Below are positions 34,104 to 47,200 of a DNA stretch of 64,000 nt, piece after piece; the stretch's first letter is position 1, and the number at the start of each line of letters is the position of its first letter. The stretch is from NCBI GenBank assembly GCA_022836615.1, contig MU405221.1, forward strand, positions 124,001 through 188,000. The letters are read 5' to 3'. The stretch is from Annulohypoxylon bovei var. microspora (taxonomy: Eukaryota > Ascomycota > Sordariomycetes > Xylariales > Hypoxylaceae). The notes beneath the pieces were generated by a model, which saw only the letters and a program-made list of their open reading frames with translations, did not search any database and was not told the DNA's origin. The position numbers were made by a program, and so were the translations under genes.

Positions 34104-34131
34104 ACATACCTACCTGGGTAGGTAGGTATGT
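34104..34131. repeat. Perfect 12-bp inverted repeat with 4-nt loop
   Basis: ACATACCTACCT (34104-34115), loop GGGT, AGGTAGGTATGT (34120-34131). It belongs to the dispersed ACCTACCT/AGGTAGGT motif family. Confidence 0.9.
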
Positions 34132-37100
34132 TGGTAGTTATACTCCTCGCATACTTTTCGCCACAGATACGATGCCGGGACGCACCGCTATCAACCGATG
34201 AAGGTGCGGAATTGGTCAGGCTTAGATGTACGGCATGATGATCTATAAGATGATTAGAGTCTAGCCATATGTCCCCGAGTCTTCGGCCCCTATTCCGATC
34301 CTCTCCGCTTAGGCCCTAATGGACCTGTCAACGTCGCCCAGCCGTTTTCTTACATATTGTATAACTGACCTCCTATTCGGCTGCATGATATGCACAGAAC
34401 TTTACAGAGTCTATAGTGTAACTTTATGGTAGTATCACAGTGCAATATGCACACCCTGCTACTGGATCTCACTTCGTGCCGTGGAAAATACATACGAATA
34501 ACATGTTTCGATCGATAATACGCACCTGTGTCTTAACGGCTTTATCCTTTGCCTTTGCGTCACGCAACACAGGATATCCCTTCATGGTAGGAAGGTATAA
34601 GACTCTTTAAGATAGTGATGTTGTAAGCAACGTGGAAATTTTCCTCCTGACCTACATAATATTGGTTTCTTGTTATGGGATCCAATATACTGATACGTGT
34701 CAATTGTCTGTTGCTCTTCGGTCGAGCTCATACAGCGTCTCCAAAACAGTACCATCAGTGCCCTGGGTAATGACCTTCGGAGAAAACATGCAACGCTCGC
34801 AAAGTACCATCTTAGCCAACATAGAGATCGACACTCTTCAATAACATCGTATATCATTGGATATCTTCCACATAGTAAATCAATCACAGAGCAAGTGTCG
34901 GGCGAGTGGGTAGACCAGTAGATGAGGCGGGCGAACCAAAGTTCAGGCGGTCTGTTTGCCGGCAAATATTGCATAACATCTTATGATGTACAGCATCTAT
35001 CTTCCACATACATACTCTAAGGCTAGAAATGGCGGGGGTGAACAATGTTGATTCAAGTTAGAAGCGGAATAGATCAAAGTCTAGCGTACATGTCAAATTT
35101 AACGCCGTAAAGGCCGCGCGGTTCATGCGATGATTTGTTTCTTCATGGTCAATATTGAACATGAAACCAAGACTACGAAGTAGATTGCCCCAATGAGTAT
35201 GTTTGGTTCGATAAAGACAAGGATCTTAAGTATTATAACACCACGTACCGAGACCTTTAAACAATATAGACCCTCTTACGGATCCATATTCATACATATA
35301 TACCTAAGTAGGTATTTAGTCAGGTTTGTTATATACCCATGCTTCCTCAGTTGGGCTTATGAACCAAGGGCCATGAACCAACCGGAATATTCAAAGGCGC
35401 CCGGGCCTGTTGATTTGCGGCCAATCCATGCAGAAACGTGGAGGATGGGTTGACAGGGTTGTTCATCTTTGATGCCACCCTACTTAGGCCATCCTATTCC
35501 GAAAGTTACCAGTTACCTTCGATTATACAACGGAAGCTAGTTAGACTCCCCTATCTTAGTGACAACGCAGAACCTTCTTGGCTATTACTGTCTCAACAGA
35601 AAATTCGCAATGCCAGGAATATATCATGTTATTTCATTACCTAGGTACTAAGAGAATAAGAAATGCGAAACGACGAATATTAACTATAACATCTTAGGGC
35701 AAAGACATCTGCGTAGAGGTCAAAAGTAAAACATTACACCTACCTAGGTCGATGTCGTGAATATTCTCCGACTTGTTAAACTTGTTTGGCATGCGCTAAC
35801 TACCTACCGACATAGCAGCCTAGGTAGATACAGGACTGCAATAATATAAGCTATCATGATACCGGAGGGATCTCCTGGACTTCATGAGGGGAGACTTAGA
35901 TGTATCGACACGTCGCAAATGTTTTCGAGTTTCCACAATTACCTCAACCCTTTTTTTCATTTGATCTGTTGCTTCAACTAATGTAGGCATTGAAACATCT
36001 CGTTCGTACCCACTTGGAAACAGGGCTACTAACCTGGTCTACTTGTTTCTCGCCTTACCTATTGGCTTAAAAGCCCCTGCACCCGGCGAGTCTTTTAGGT
36101 TGAGACGCCGCAATAATAGAGCTTGATATAACGCAATGAGGGTTGACTGAAGGAATCTTTGTATGTAGTTGTGATAGAGTATGTTCCCATGACCATGGTG
36201 TGGCGACTGTATGTAAATCCCCCGATTAATCGTAGTCGATAGCACGCGTATTAAGCAATACTCTAATCGTTTATTAAATTAACTAGAGCAGTTAATAGTC
36301 GGTAACCTAGGCGCACACCTATCTAGACCGAGAAAAGATTATCGCGGAATATCAGCTAGCATCAGATAAAGCTGTCTTGTAAGTGCAATGCTTCTTATAC
36401 ATTATCTATTATGGTAAGTCATGATTCGACTTTGCTTAACTCGCTTGTATGTAAGCAAACCCCTTCTATTCTTCATATGATATCGAAGGAACTCAAGTGA
36501 CTCGGGTTGATAAAACCACGTCTAGATTTACCGAATCTGATTGGTATATCATGATTAATAATACGAATGAGCTCACATCAAACTTGGTGATCGGCCTCAA
36601 GGGTCCTCAAGATGAGTGGATTATCTAAACTCTTCTATTCGTCGATGCTATTCCAAGAATGACGTCCACCCCTAACTTCAACACCTTGATGAGTGTTTTC
36701 TCTCTTTCTTTCGGTGATAGCGGAATGGGTTGTTCTCAAACAAGTCGATGTTCACCGCGTTTCCAACAAGACCTTGTCACATCATTTAGCTAATTATCAT
36801 ATTTTATCTATACCTGGGTAGTGTTGAGGGTCTAGTTACATACAATATTTAATCTGGATTGGTTAGACGCCGATATCCTTGAAAAGCGTATGATTATCCA
36901 ATGAGCGTAGCACTCGAACAATTACTTAGTAATATAACTCTCCGTGTCACGGTACATGTAGATATGTAGGTATGGTTCTTTGTATATAAACCCTAACCCC
37001 AACTTATTAGTCGCGTTGACTTCATGTTAGGTCCATCGCATATTGTACCATACATGACCTCGGAGTTTGATGTATTGTATGTGCATAATAAGGGTAAGTA

Positions 37101-38126
37101 CATAAAATCATTACCCCCACCTACATGTACATACCCTTCATACATACGTACGTAATTTACCCATATAACCAGCATAATCCATAAAACCCCATATATACCT
37201 ACGTACAACATTCAAACCCCTGGGGCCAGCCTGCCAGTCGACTCCATCCTCCCCCACATTCCAACTCCCCAGCTCCCCTCTATCAAACTCCGAGGTCCCT
37301 CTATGAGTTTCGATCTCTAGTGTATTTAGGTATGTACAATACCATCCATACCATATAATCGCCACCAATACCAATCCTGATTAGACATTGATTAAGACAT
37401 ATCCGACCTCACCTTACCTATTTACTTATAGTACCTACCTACTTAGGCGCTATATATATCACATTTATTCTTAATTTGCTTTTCTTTTTCTTGGTATTTT
37501 TTTCGATATTTGTTCTTCCTCACCCCGTCCATTGTCGCGAACACCTTTATTATACATCGTACCTAGTAGTATTTGTATTAGTACCTAGGGTATGAATACA
37601 TTGGATGCCATACCTTACTTGACCTAGCTGCTTACCTATTAATTCTACCTAAGGTCACCTAAGGTAGCTATATAGGTATACGCGCATGCATATACATAAC
37701 ACCTACATGTATATAGGTTATATCTGTCTTCCTATTCGGGGCTGCTCTTCCGGTTGCTGCATTACAAAATTTTTCCTATCCCGTCTTCGAAATATCGAAA
37801 GCCGGTTCTAATGTTCTGTCTGGGTAGTGACGAGACGAGACCTTGCTAATTTAACAGCAACGCCTTCTGCAAGACGTACGTCACCGGCTTCGGATTCAGA
37901 ATATCATCCGTTTCTCCAGACCCAAATCAGTATCATTGACCCAGATCAGACCCAGATCAGACCCAGACCGCTTGGACTCACCTAGGTACGTACGTCAAAA
38001 GTTACCTACCTACCTATGTTATTGCGTTGGGTAGCCACCAAACTGTACCTTATTTCCCCGGTCTTCCAGTTCGATGTTAGTTCTATAGAAGTCTATTCAC
38101 GGCGTTTGCGCCTACCCTTACACTCG

Positions 38127-38234
38127 ACCATCTACCACCTACCACCTACCACCTACCACCTACCACTTACCCCCTACCATCTACCATCTACCATCTACCA
38201 TCTACAGTCTATCACCTACAGACTACCATCTACC
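38127..38234. repeat. 7-bp minisatellite (ACCACCT/ACCATCT)n
   Basis: About 15 units of the heptamer ACCACCT or ACCATCT with a few variants (ACTTACC, ACAGTCT). Confidence 0.9.
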
Positions 38235-39658
38235 GCCGCTCCAAGTTGAGGTCGGGCCTCATCACTGGCCGCTTATCGCGTCACCTGCTCAGTCAACTGC
38301 AGCCCAGCGCGCACTTCTACTTAATACCTACATATAAACCTTTTCATTCCATTATTATAAAATCATGTCAGATTGGGAACTTTCTAATTGCGGCCCGATC
38401 GTAGGATCCTAACCAGTGAACCAGTGAACCATTGAACCATTGAACCATTGACCTCGCCTTTCATCGATTCAACCAATTTCCGAACCCACCACATTCAGTA
38501 AGTAAACAACTAGGCACGTCAGGCATAACATACATCAACATCCATGAACGTCCATGACACCCTAATGTTCCATCGTCGATCCATACCGCTATTGCCTGTT
38601 CTCTCTAGTCTGGCAGTCTACCCATCCATGTTAATATTGCCAATTTAGCGGAGCGCGCTACTGGAGTTTCCTAGAACCCACCGGATCTCAACCCGAGTCA
38701 GTCAGCTTCATTCCTTCTTTAATACATCATTCTACCTACTAGGTAGCTTCTACGATTCGACCTTAAGTGGCTCTGACAGCGAGTCGCAGTTGTATTTTCC
38801 GCATTGTCCTATATTCACAAGTTCTTTCTAGTCTCGAAGTATAGGGCTAATTTGAAAGAGCAGCTATCTCGACTTGTAATTTATTACATAGTTATAACTA
38901 TCTGGAGAAAAGCGCAGTTGGTTCTTGAAAGAACGTTCTGGTCTTCGTTCAGCCTCACAACTGGATGATCTTGTTCTTTAAGTAGTTCAAGGTTGTCAGC
39001 GCCTTTTTTTTCATCCAAGAAGCGCGCCTTTGCGCCCGGGCCGCTGCTAGACTTCAGCAAGGTTGTTGACTAAATCGCGAGATTTGTCCCGCCGTTGCAC
39101 AGACGACCAATTTCAGAGTCGGTAGAGCCTCTATTCGGCAGAGGTTTTCCGTTGCATATCGGCAAGCAAATTGAGCATCGACTATTACCGGCCCGACTTA
39201 AGTACTCCTGAAACCTTCAGACGCTGTGTCACGAACTGTCGTCGGGAGTACGAGCCGGTTGTTCTAGACGTTGGTTAAGGGAATCCTTCCCTTCCCTTCC
39301 CTGACTTGGACAGATCGAGGCGAACTGACTCCCACATTAAACTTCCTTTCCAACTCTCCGGTAACTGAACCTGGTCCTAGTCCTTGTCCCACATCTGCGT
39401 TAGCGTCTCCACCAAGGCTAGGTATTTGCACAGACGCTACGTATTTTTGTCAGCCGTCCTATCTTTCGGCATCCTTGAATAAAAGTCGTCACATCCGCCA
39501 CCGGCTGAAGCCTTATTATCCCACCTGGTCCTCTCTAGCTTAGCGTTGCCCCAGGACCCAGGACCTAGGAGTGCGAACATTTGACTTCCATTTCCCCTCC
39601 CCAGGCCCTCCGGTATCACAACTCCTGTGCCCTGGTTAATTCTAGGTGGTTTTTAATC

Positions 39659-42600
39659 ATGAGCTCTACGACGTCGTCACACCAGACGGCTACGTCAGGC
39701 AGCATGATACCGGACCATGATCATCTGCAGCAACCGGTCGAGCGGGTTGCCGACCAACTAGAGGTTCCTTCGTTGGATGATCGGGCGTACCGTGTTATAC
39801 GTTTACCAAATCAACTAGAGGCGTTGTTAGTCCACGATCCCGAAACGGATAAGGCCAGCGCCGCTCTGGACGTTAATGTTGGCAACTTCAGCGATGAAGA
39901 TGACATGCCAGGCATGGCTCACGCCGTGGAACATGTAAGTGGCATTGGACAAAATCAAATTGCGAAAAACTAGCTAATATGCACCCTAGCTTCTCTTTAT
40001 GGGTACGAAAAAGTATCCGGTAGAGAATGCATACAACGTATACCTCTCTTCGCATTCGGGGAGCTCGAATGCTTATACTGGGGCCACTTCGACCAACTAC
40101 TTCTTCGATATTGCCGCTAAACCTAGCAATGGCGAGGAGCCCTCGGCGACAAATTTATCTCCCCTATTTGGCGGTCTGGATCGGTTCGCTCAGTTTTTCA
40201 TCGAGCCACTATTTCTATCGTCGACGCTGGATCGTGAGCTGCGCGCTGTTGACTCCGAAAATAAAAAGAATCTGCAGAGTGACCAATGGCGCCTCCACCA
40301 GCTGGAGAAATCCTTATCTAACTCCAAGCATCCTTACTGCCATTTCTCGACGGGGAATTTTGAAGTACTAAAGACGGAGCCCGAATCTAAAGGCATAGAT
40401 GTACGACAAAAGTTCATCGACTTCCACGCGAAGCATTACTCAGCCAACCGGATGAAGCTCTGTGTCTTGGGTCGGGAGCCGCTCGATGTTCTTGAAAAAT
40501 GGGTAGCCGAGCTGTTCTCCGGCGTGCCGAACAAGGATCTTGTACAGAATCGCTGGGAGGCCGAAGTGCCATTCACAAAAGACCATTTGGCTATACAATG
40601 TTTCGCAAAGCCAGTCATGGATTCCAGAGAGTTGAATCTCTACTTTCCATTCCTTGACGAAGAATTTCTTTTCGAAACCCAGCCGAGCCGATACATTAGC
40701 CATCTAATAGGCCACGAGGGCCCTGGAAGCATAATGGCCTATTTGAAATCCAAAGGATGGGCTAATTCACTAAGCGCCGGTGCATACCAAATATGTCCAG
40801 GTACCCCCGGAATCTTCGACTGCCAAATTAGGCTAACGAAAGAGGTATGGTATTGCTATTCCCATTGCGACGTAAATTACTAATTTGTGGCACAGGGGCT
40901 AAAACATTATAAAGAAGTTGTTAAAGCATTCTTCCAATATGTATCACTCCTCAGACAAATACCACCCCAAGAATGGATATTCGAGGAGCAGAAGGGCATG
41001 GCAGATGTCGACTTCAAATTTAAGCAAAAGACACCGGCTAGCCGCTTTACGAGCAAAATTTGCGCTGTGATGCAAAGACCGCTGCCGCGGGAGTGGTTGC
41101 TTAGCGGACAGAGCCGTCTACGGAAATTTGACCCGGAAGCTATCATTAAAGGAGTACAGCTCTTGCGACCTGAAAATCTCAGAATGACCATCGTATCTCG
41201 GGACTTCCCGGGAGATTGGGATCAGAAAGAGAAATGGTATGGAACCGAGTATAAGTCCGAGAAGATTCCCGAGGAGTTTCTGGTCGAGATTTCTAAGGCT
41301 TTAAATGGTACTGAAGCGGATCGCCTCCCCGCTTTGCATCTTCCTCACAGAAACCAGTTCATCCCGACGAAGCTTGAGGTGGAAAAGAAGGAGGTAGAAC
41401 GACCGGCTTCGGCACCTCGAGTAATCCGCAGCGACGAAGTAGCGCGAACATGGTACAAGAAGGACGACACCTTTTGGGTCCCTAAGGCGAATTTGATTGT
41501 CAGCATCAAGAACCCGAGCATCTTTGCTTCGGCGGAGAATTCTGTCAAATCGAAGTTGTTCACAGATCTAGTACGAGATGCGCTCGAGGAATATTCATAC
41601 GATGCTGAACTTGCTGGTTTACAATACAATGTCAGCCTCGACTCTCGAGGATTGTTCATCGAGGTATCTGGATACAACGACAAATTGCCCGTGTTACTGG
41701 AGCAGGTTCTCATCACAATGCGAGATCTTGAGGTCAAAAACGAGCGGTTCGAGATCATCAAGGAAAGGTTGACTCGTGGTTACAAGAACTGCGAATTACA
41801 ACAACCTTTTACGCAGATCGGCGACTACGTCTCATGGCTCACGTCAGAACATGATTATGTGGTTGAGCAGTTGGTAGCCGAGCTTCCCGGGATTACAGCC
41901 GATGCTGTAAGGCAATTTCACAAGCAGATCATGTCACAACTGCATATCGAGGCTTATGTACATGGAAATGTGTACAAAGAGGACGCATTAAAGTTGACAG
42001 ACATGATTGAGAAGATACTGAAGCCCCGGGTCTTGGCAAATGAAGAATGGCCAATCATTCGGTCGCTGGATTTCCCAGCAGGGTCAAATTTTCTCTTCCA
42101 GAAAACCTTGAGGGACTCTGCGAATGTCAACCACTGCATCGAGTACTATCTTCATATTGGCGATAAGGGGGATCGTATGGTCCGTGCAAAGACACAGCTT
42201 CTCGACCAGATTATCCACGAGCCAGCCTTCGATCAGCTGCGAACCAAGGAGCAGCTTGGTTACGTGGTCTTCAGTGGTTTGCGTAGCTCCGCAACGACGT
42301 ACGGATTTCGCTTCATAATACAAAGCGAGCGCACCTCGGAGTATTTGGAATCTCGTATAGATTCCTTCTTAGCTACCCAGACCGCGTCTCTTGAGAATAT
42401 GAGCGATGCGGACTTTGAAAGTCATAAGCGAAGCGTGATTATTAAACGCCTCGAGAAACTGAAGAACTTGGACCAAGAAACAGGGCGGCACTGGGCGCAG
42501 ATCAACAACGAATACTATGATTTTGAAGCAGGTACAGTGCAATTACTATCCTTGAACTCGTTAGCCACATCAACTAATTCCATATTTAGCCCAGCGAGAC

Positions 42601-42900
42601 GCAGCCCAGGTAAAGCAACTCACAAAGGCAGAGATGATAGAGTTTTACTCGATCTACATCAAGCCCACGTCGCCAACACGAGCAAAATTGGTAGTACAGC
42701 TCATCGCGCAAGGTATCAGCCCCAAGGTGAAAGAGGCCGAGGAGTCGAGCAATGAAGACACAACTACTAGCTGGTCAAATGGTACAGAACCACTCCTGGT
42801 TCGGAGTGTGCGAGACTACAAAGCAAGGCTTTCAGTAACAGCAGGAGCACGTCCGACTAGGGATCTCAGCGAATTCGAAGAGATAGATTCCAAGCTTTGA
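39659..42900 (+). CDS. IDE: Insulin-degrading-enzyme-type metalloprotease (M16A, Ste23/IDE) with C-terminal SKL
   Basis: Four exons, 39659-39934, 39990-40844, 40896-42531 and 42590-42900, give 1,025 residues, close to human IDE (1,019). The introns are 55, 51 and 58 nt, and joins read EH to LLFMGTKKYP, KE to GLKHYKEVV, and FEA to AQRDAAQ. The inverted zinc motif HAVEH is residues 88-92, with the first intron directly after His92. Downstream blocks typical of insulysins include GSSNAYTGATSTNYFFD, RFAQFFIEPLF, and the later LRTKEQLGYVV with nearby FIIQSERTSEYL. The family cleaves short peptides inside a closed chamber; yeast Ste23 also matures a-factor. The last three residues are SKL, a canonical peroxisomal PTS1; human IDE ends in the weaker AKL. 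The ATG at 39659 is the first Met consistent with a usual short N-terminus. Confidence 0.95.
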
Positions 42901-44286
42901 GATAGTCGCACAAGGATCGCACAAGGGGGCGTTTGGGAGACGATAGAACGCAATGAGCTATACCCCTTTATTTGCACAGTACATTACAAAGCGGTTCAAT
43001 TCCAGGTTCCAGGAGGCCAGGATGGTGCTCTTTAAAGTGATAATACATCGCTTAAGTAGCATAGATGATGTCTCCTTAAATCCCCACAAGGCTTAGTCTA
43101 GTAGATGTTTACATCTAGGTATGCTGTTGACCTCAGGGGCTGTAGGTTGGCAGAAGAAGAGCCTTCGTAGATATGGTTGAGACTGTGAGCAAATGAGGAT
43201 TCCGTGTCCATCGGGGCGCTCATCAGAGAGAAGCGGTAGTACTAGAAAATAGAAGAATAAATGTACATGTGAAAAACATACTTCGAGGAACATTGAATGT
43301 AATCACTAATGATACTTACCTGCATATCTAGGTAGTTACATACGGGTATGTACTTAAATGTGATGCGATGCACATAAACTTAAGATTACCTAAATAAATC
43401 TCGCTAGGCCTTTAACTAAACATGGAAAAGGCGCTGGTTTATTTTTGTCTTCGCAGGGCAAACGAATGCAGTTACCTGCCAATAGGAAATTCTTAATTGT
43501 TTTGTGTCGCACCCGCCTAACTTTACCGCCTTGCAACTAATTTTCCCCTCCATCAACAAGGCAATTATAGCATCACCTACATCATTCATACAACGCTAGA
43601 TTTTTTCTACTCTACACACTTCTGCTTCTTCATTTATTTCACCCAACCTTAGCACAAAGGTTTGCTTGTATTCAATTCTTGGTACCTGGATACCTATCCT
43701 CTCCTATCACTCTTGTTACCCAGCTGTTACGGCGCTACCTTAGTGGTGCCAGGGATTGTACATATTGAAGTTCAGTACGTACAAGTTTTGTAAATTGCGA
43801 CCAGTGAAGGGCTTGGGTAGGTACCTACTAAGTACTTGATAATACGTACCTGGGTACCTACTTCCTTTTTTTCAGCACATGTAAGTGCCTGCTGCCTCCA
43901 CTAGCTTTTTTTTTTCTTTTTTCCCTCTCTCTTCTAAACCCGAATATTCGATGCGCTTTACCACCACTTCCTTACACCATCCACATTCATACATACATAG
44001 CATACTCACAGATTTTAGGGTCACGGCATAATTTGTTTATGTGAATCAATCCCTCGATGGGGAAAAGGGCAAATAAGTCCATTCAACCAGATAGACTTGT
44101 CTGCCTTTTTCAATCTATCGGAGAAGGTTTTACCAGGTAGCAAGTTAGCCGATTGCTGAATCATCTGTTACCCAAATTCACATGGTACTTGCAGCGTATC
44201 TGACACCTAGAGACAACGCTGGAATACGTACAGCACAGTCCGCACGGAACTCGGATCTTCCATTCAAAGGCACTATACAACAACCA
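42901..44286. other. Spacer upstream of the deubiquitinase gene
   Basis: It holds the IDE 3' UTR, ACCTACTAAGTACTTG and GGTACCT-type repeats near 43818-43865, and a CT-rich leader (43900-43990). No ORF is supported. Confidence 0.5.
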
Positions 44287-47200
44287 ATGAATACCCTGGA
44301 ACACACAACCATTGTTCAGTCATTCGTGTAAGATCCTTTCAATACACCTTCTACAAGACCTCTTACACATAAATATACCCCCCAATCATCGCCAAGTTTT
44401 CTAGAGCTGCAAAACGCAGCTCGCCGCCAAAACGTCTTCCTCAAAGAAAAGGAAGATTTCAACTCGCCAACCCGCCACTACAGACGAGAGCTTAGACAGC
44501 AATAGTTCTTCTGATACACCTCTACAATCCTGTGAACAACTCGAAGATACCGACCCAAGCTTTTCCTTCTCGTTTTCTTCCGACAACCCTACCGCCGTCT
44601 CGCACCGTGCCGATTCTATCCCTCCGGCCTCGAGCCTTCCACCTCGATTGCAGACATCCTCGAGTTGCTTGAACCATTCCTCCGACTACGCCTCATCCGC
44701 TGCGAGTTCGCCCTCAGGTGCATACGCCGATCTCACCATCCATAGCGATCGTGGTGCTGATACACCGGGTCCCGATCCTAGCTCTGCGGCTTCCAGCTTG
44801 TATCCTCCCTGCAGAGCCAGTTCGCCCTTCGCTAAATCCACCCTTCACCGTGGTGTTATGGGCGGCGCTGCCGAATTTTCCGAGAGAGCTTCGTCACCGT
44901 TGAAACGACGTGCCTCCAGCATGGAACCTGATATAGTAGATCAAGATGCTGCCGAAGACGTCGATATGATCACGGCACCGGCCTCTGACGCTTTGGACAC
45001 GTCTAAATCCGATCAGCCTAGTGAAGGAACCGAGGCTGGTTCAGCTCCTACTATGGACATTCAAGTGACCGGAGTTACTGAGAGAGGCGTGAATTCGATG
45101 GACACATCACCACCACAATCGCCACCACTAGGTATAATTATTCCATAAGCTTAGCTGGGTGATATCTACGGACTAACTGATAAATTATAGCTCGTCAACT
45201 ACCAGAATCAATAGAGGCTCATGTGAAAGCTATTCGAACTTTCGTGGAAGAGCAAAATAGCCAACCTCTTGCAGAAGGGCAGCAGTGCTTCTTGGTATCT
45301 AAACGTTGGTTGAGGAATGTGCCGGACGATGTGTCGCCAAAACACAGTATCGAGGACTGGTATTCAATACCGCCGGTAGATAACTCGGACATTATCTTGG
45401 AGGTCATAGATGACCCTTGCGTTGGCAACGGCGTGGACATCCTAAGGAGGAAGTTTGTTCGGTTGAAGAAAGGTTACGATTCAGAGCAATTTGAAGCATT
45501 TCCACCAAGCGCCTGGGAATTGCTCTCGGAATGGCCCGGTCTGAAAGATGACCAATTGCCTATTCTTCGCTCGGCTCACGCTACAAAGGATGACGGGACG
45601 AATATTATGTGGGAGTGGCATCCACCTGTGCTCAATATTTATCGACTTTGGTCTGCGATTAGTGAGCTACCTATTGATGCCGCTTTGAAGAACAAGAACC
45701 CAGCACCTGGGAGACTTGTCCGCAGTCGCACAACAAAGTTCCAGGCTTTCCTAAAGCAGGCAAAGAGAGTAGTGGGAATAGACCTTACCCAAAGGGTTCG
45801 AGTCTGGAGTGTTCTGCAACCGCCGATTGAACAACATTCCGACAGCGTAGTACCAGCTCCGCCCACCCCCGGAGACAGCCCAGAATCTACTGCAAGTCAG
45901 CCATGGAAACACCTTCTCCTGGATGTTGAGTCGTTCTTATCTCTCGAGAAGAACTCAGAGAGAGAGCAGATTGACTGTGGTGATATTACCAATCTAAATC
46001 AGAAGTCGGTCAAAACGTTGAACTACTTTGCCATAACGCAAGATCAGGCCATTGTTTTAGATCCTCATGAAAGTGGTACTAACTGGACTTCTACTCTCGT
46101 TTCTTCTCAGGCTCGAACATCAGCTGCTTCGTTGCCTTCTAGGAATAGTTCTACTAATTTAACCGTCCAGAACCGAGCTGTCAGAAGCGGTCGAACTAGT
46201 CCCTCAGGGCCCTTGACACGTGGTAGAGCACAGAAATCTGGACGGGTTCCTGGGTGTGTTGGGTTGGCTAATCTGGGCAATACGTGTTACATGAATGCTG
46301 CCCTTCAGTGTGTGAGAGCTGTCGAGGAATTAACTAAGTATTTTCTCTCCGACGAGTGGGAAAGGGAACTCAACAAGGACAACGTGCTCTCGCACAACGG
46401 TGAAGTAGCTGCTGCGTATGCATATCTGCTGAGAGACATATACAAAGACTCCTCACCAGGTTCCGTTTCGCCCCGCCAGTTCAAGAACACGATCGGTCGT
46501 TACTCGGTGGGATTTTCTGGCTATGGTCAACAAGACTCCCAGGAATTCCTTGGCTTCTTGCTTGATGGGTTGCAGGAAGATCTCAGCCGAGTTAAGAAGA
46601 AGCCTTATATTGAGAAACCAGACTCTACCGATGAGATGATCAACAACCCTGATGCCATTCGACAGATGGCTGAGACGGTGTGGGATATCACCAAGAAACG
46701 TGATGATTCCGTGATTGCGGACCTGTTCACTGGCTTGTACAAGTCAACACTGGTTTGCCCGGAATGTCAAAAGGTTAGCATTACTTTTGACCCGTTCAAC
46801 AATTTAACCTTACCTCTACCATTGGAAAATAAGTGGACTCATACTGTCAAATTCTTCCCGCTGAATGGTCGGCCGATTCATATTAGAGTCGAGCTCGACA
46901 AGCACGCTAGCATCAAGTCTCTCAAAGAGTTTCTGTCTGGCAAAACGGGAGTGCCAGCCGAGCGCCTATTCGGTGCGGAGGAGTGGAAAGGCAAATTCTA
47001 CAAAATCTATGCCGACCTTGCCTGTGCTTCCGAGGAGATTGCTGCTAACGACCTAGCAAACTTTTACGAATTAGAGGCTAAACCTACCAACTTTGGCACC
47101 AAACCTCAAAAACAGCAAAAGTTAGGGGTAGCAGTTCGTTCCATGGTTGACGAGGAGGAACATAATGCCTCGGCCCCGTGGGATGATGCGCAAGCCGAGA

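Larger units (their letters stand above)
33556..39658. other. 6.1-kb gene-free, repeat-rich spacer
   Basis: No ORF here has a recognisable domain. It holds ACCTAGGT palindromes (33871-33889), a perfect 12-bp hairpin (34104-34131), many ACCTACCT tracts at 37430-38030, CCCAGATCAGA direct repeats near 37936-37968, a 7-mer minisatellite (38127-38234) and an AACCATTGA repeat near 38412-38452. A frame near 36575-36720 (NLVIGLKGPQDEW) faintly recalls a retroelement Gag with stops. The last kilobase is the IDE promoter and leader. Confidence 0.5.

Noticed and set aside
34582..34974. 130-codon minus-strand ORF (starting MQYLPANRPPEL)
   Set aside because: Cys/Trp-rich random-looking sequence in AT-rich spacer; no family features.
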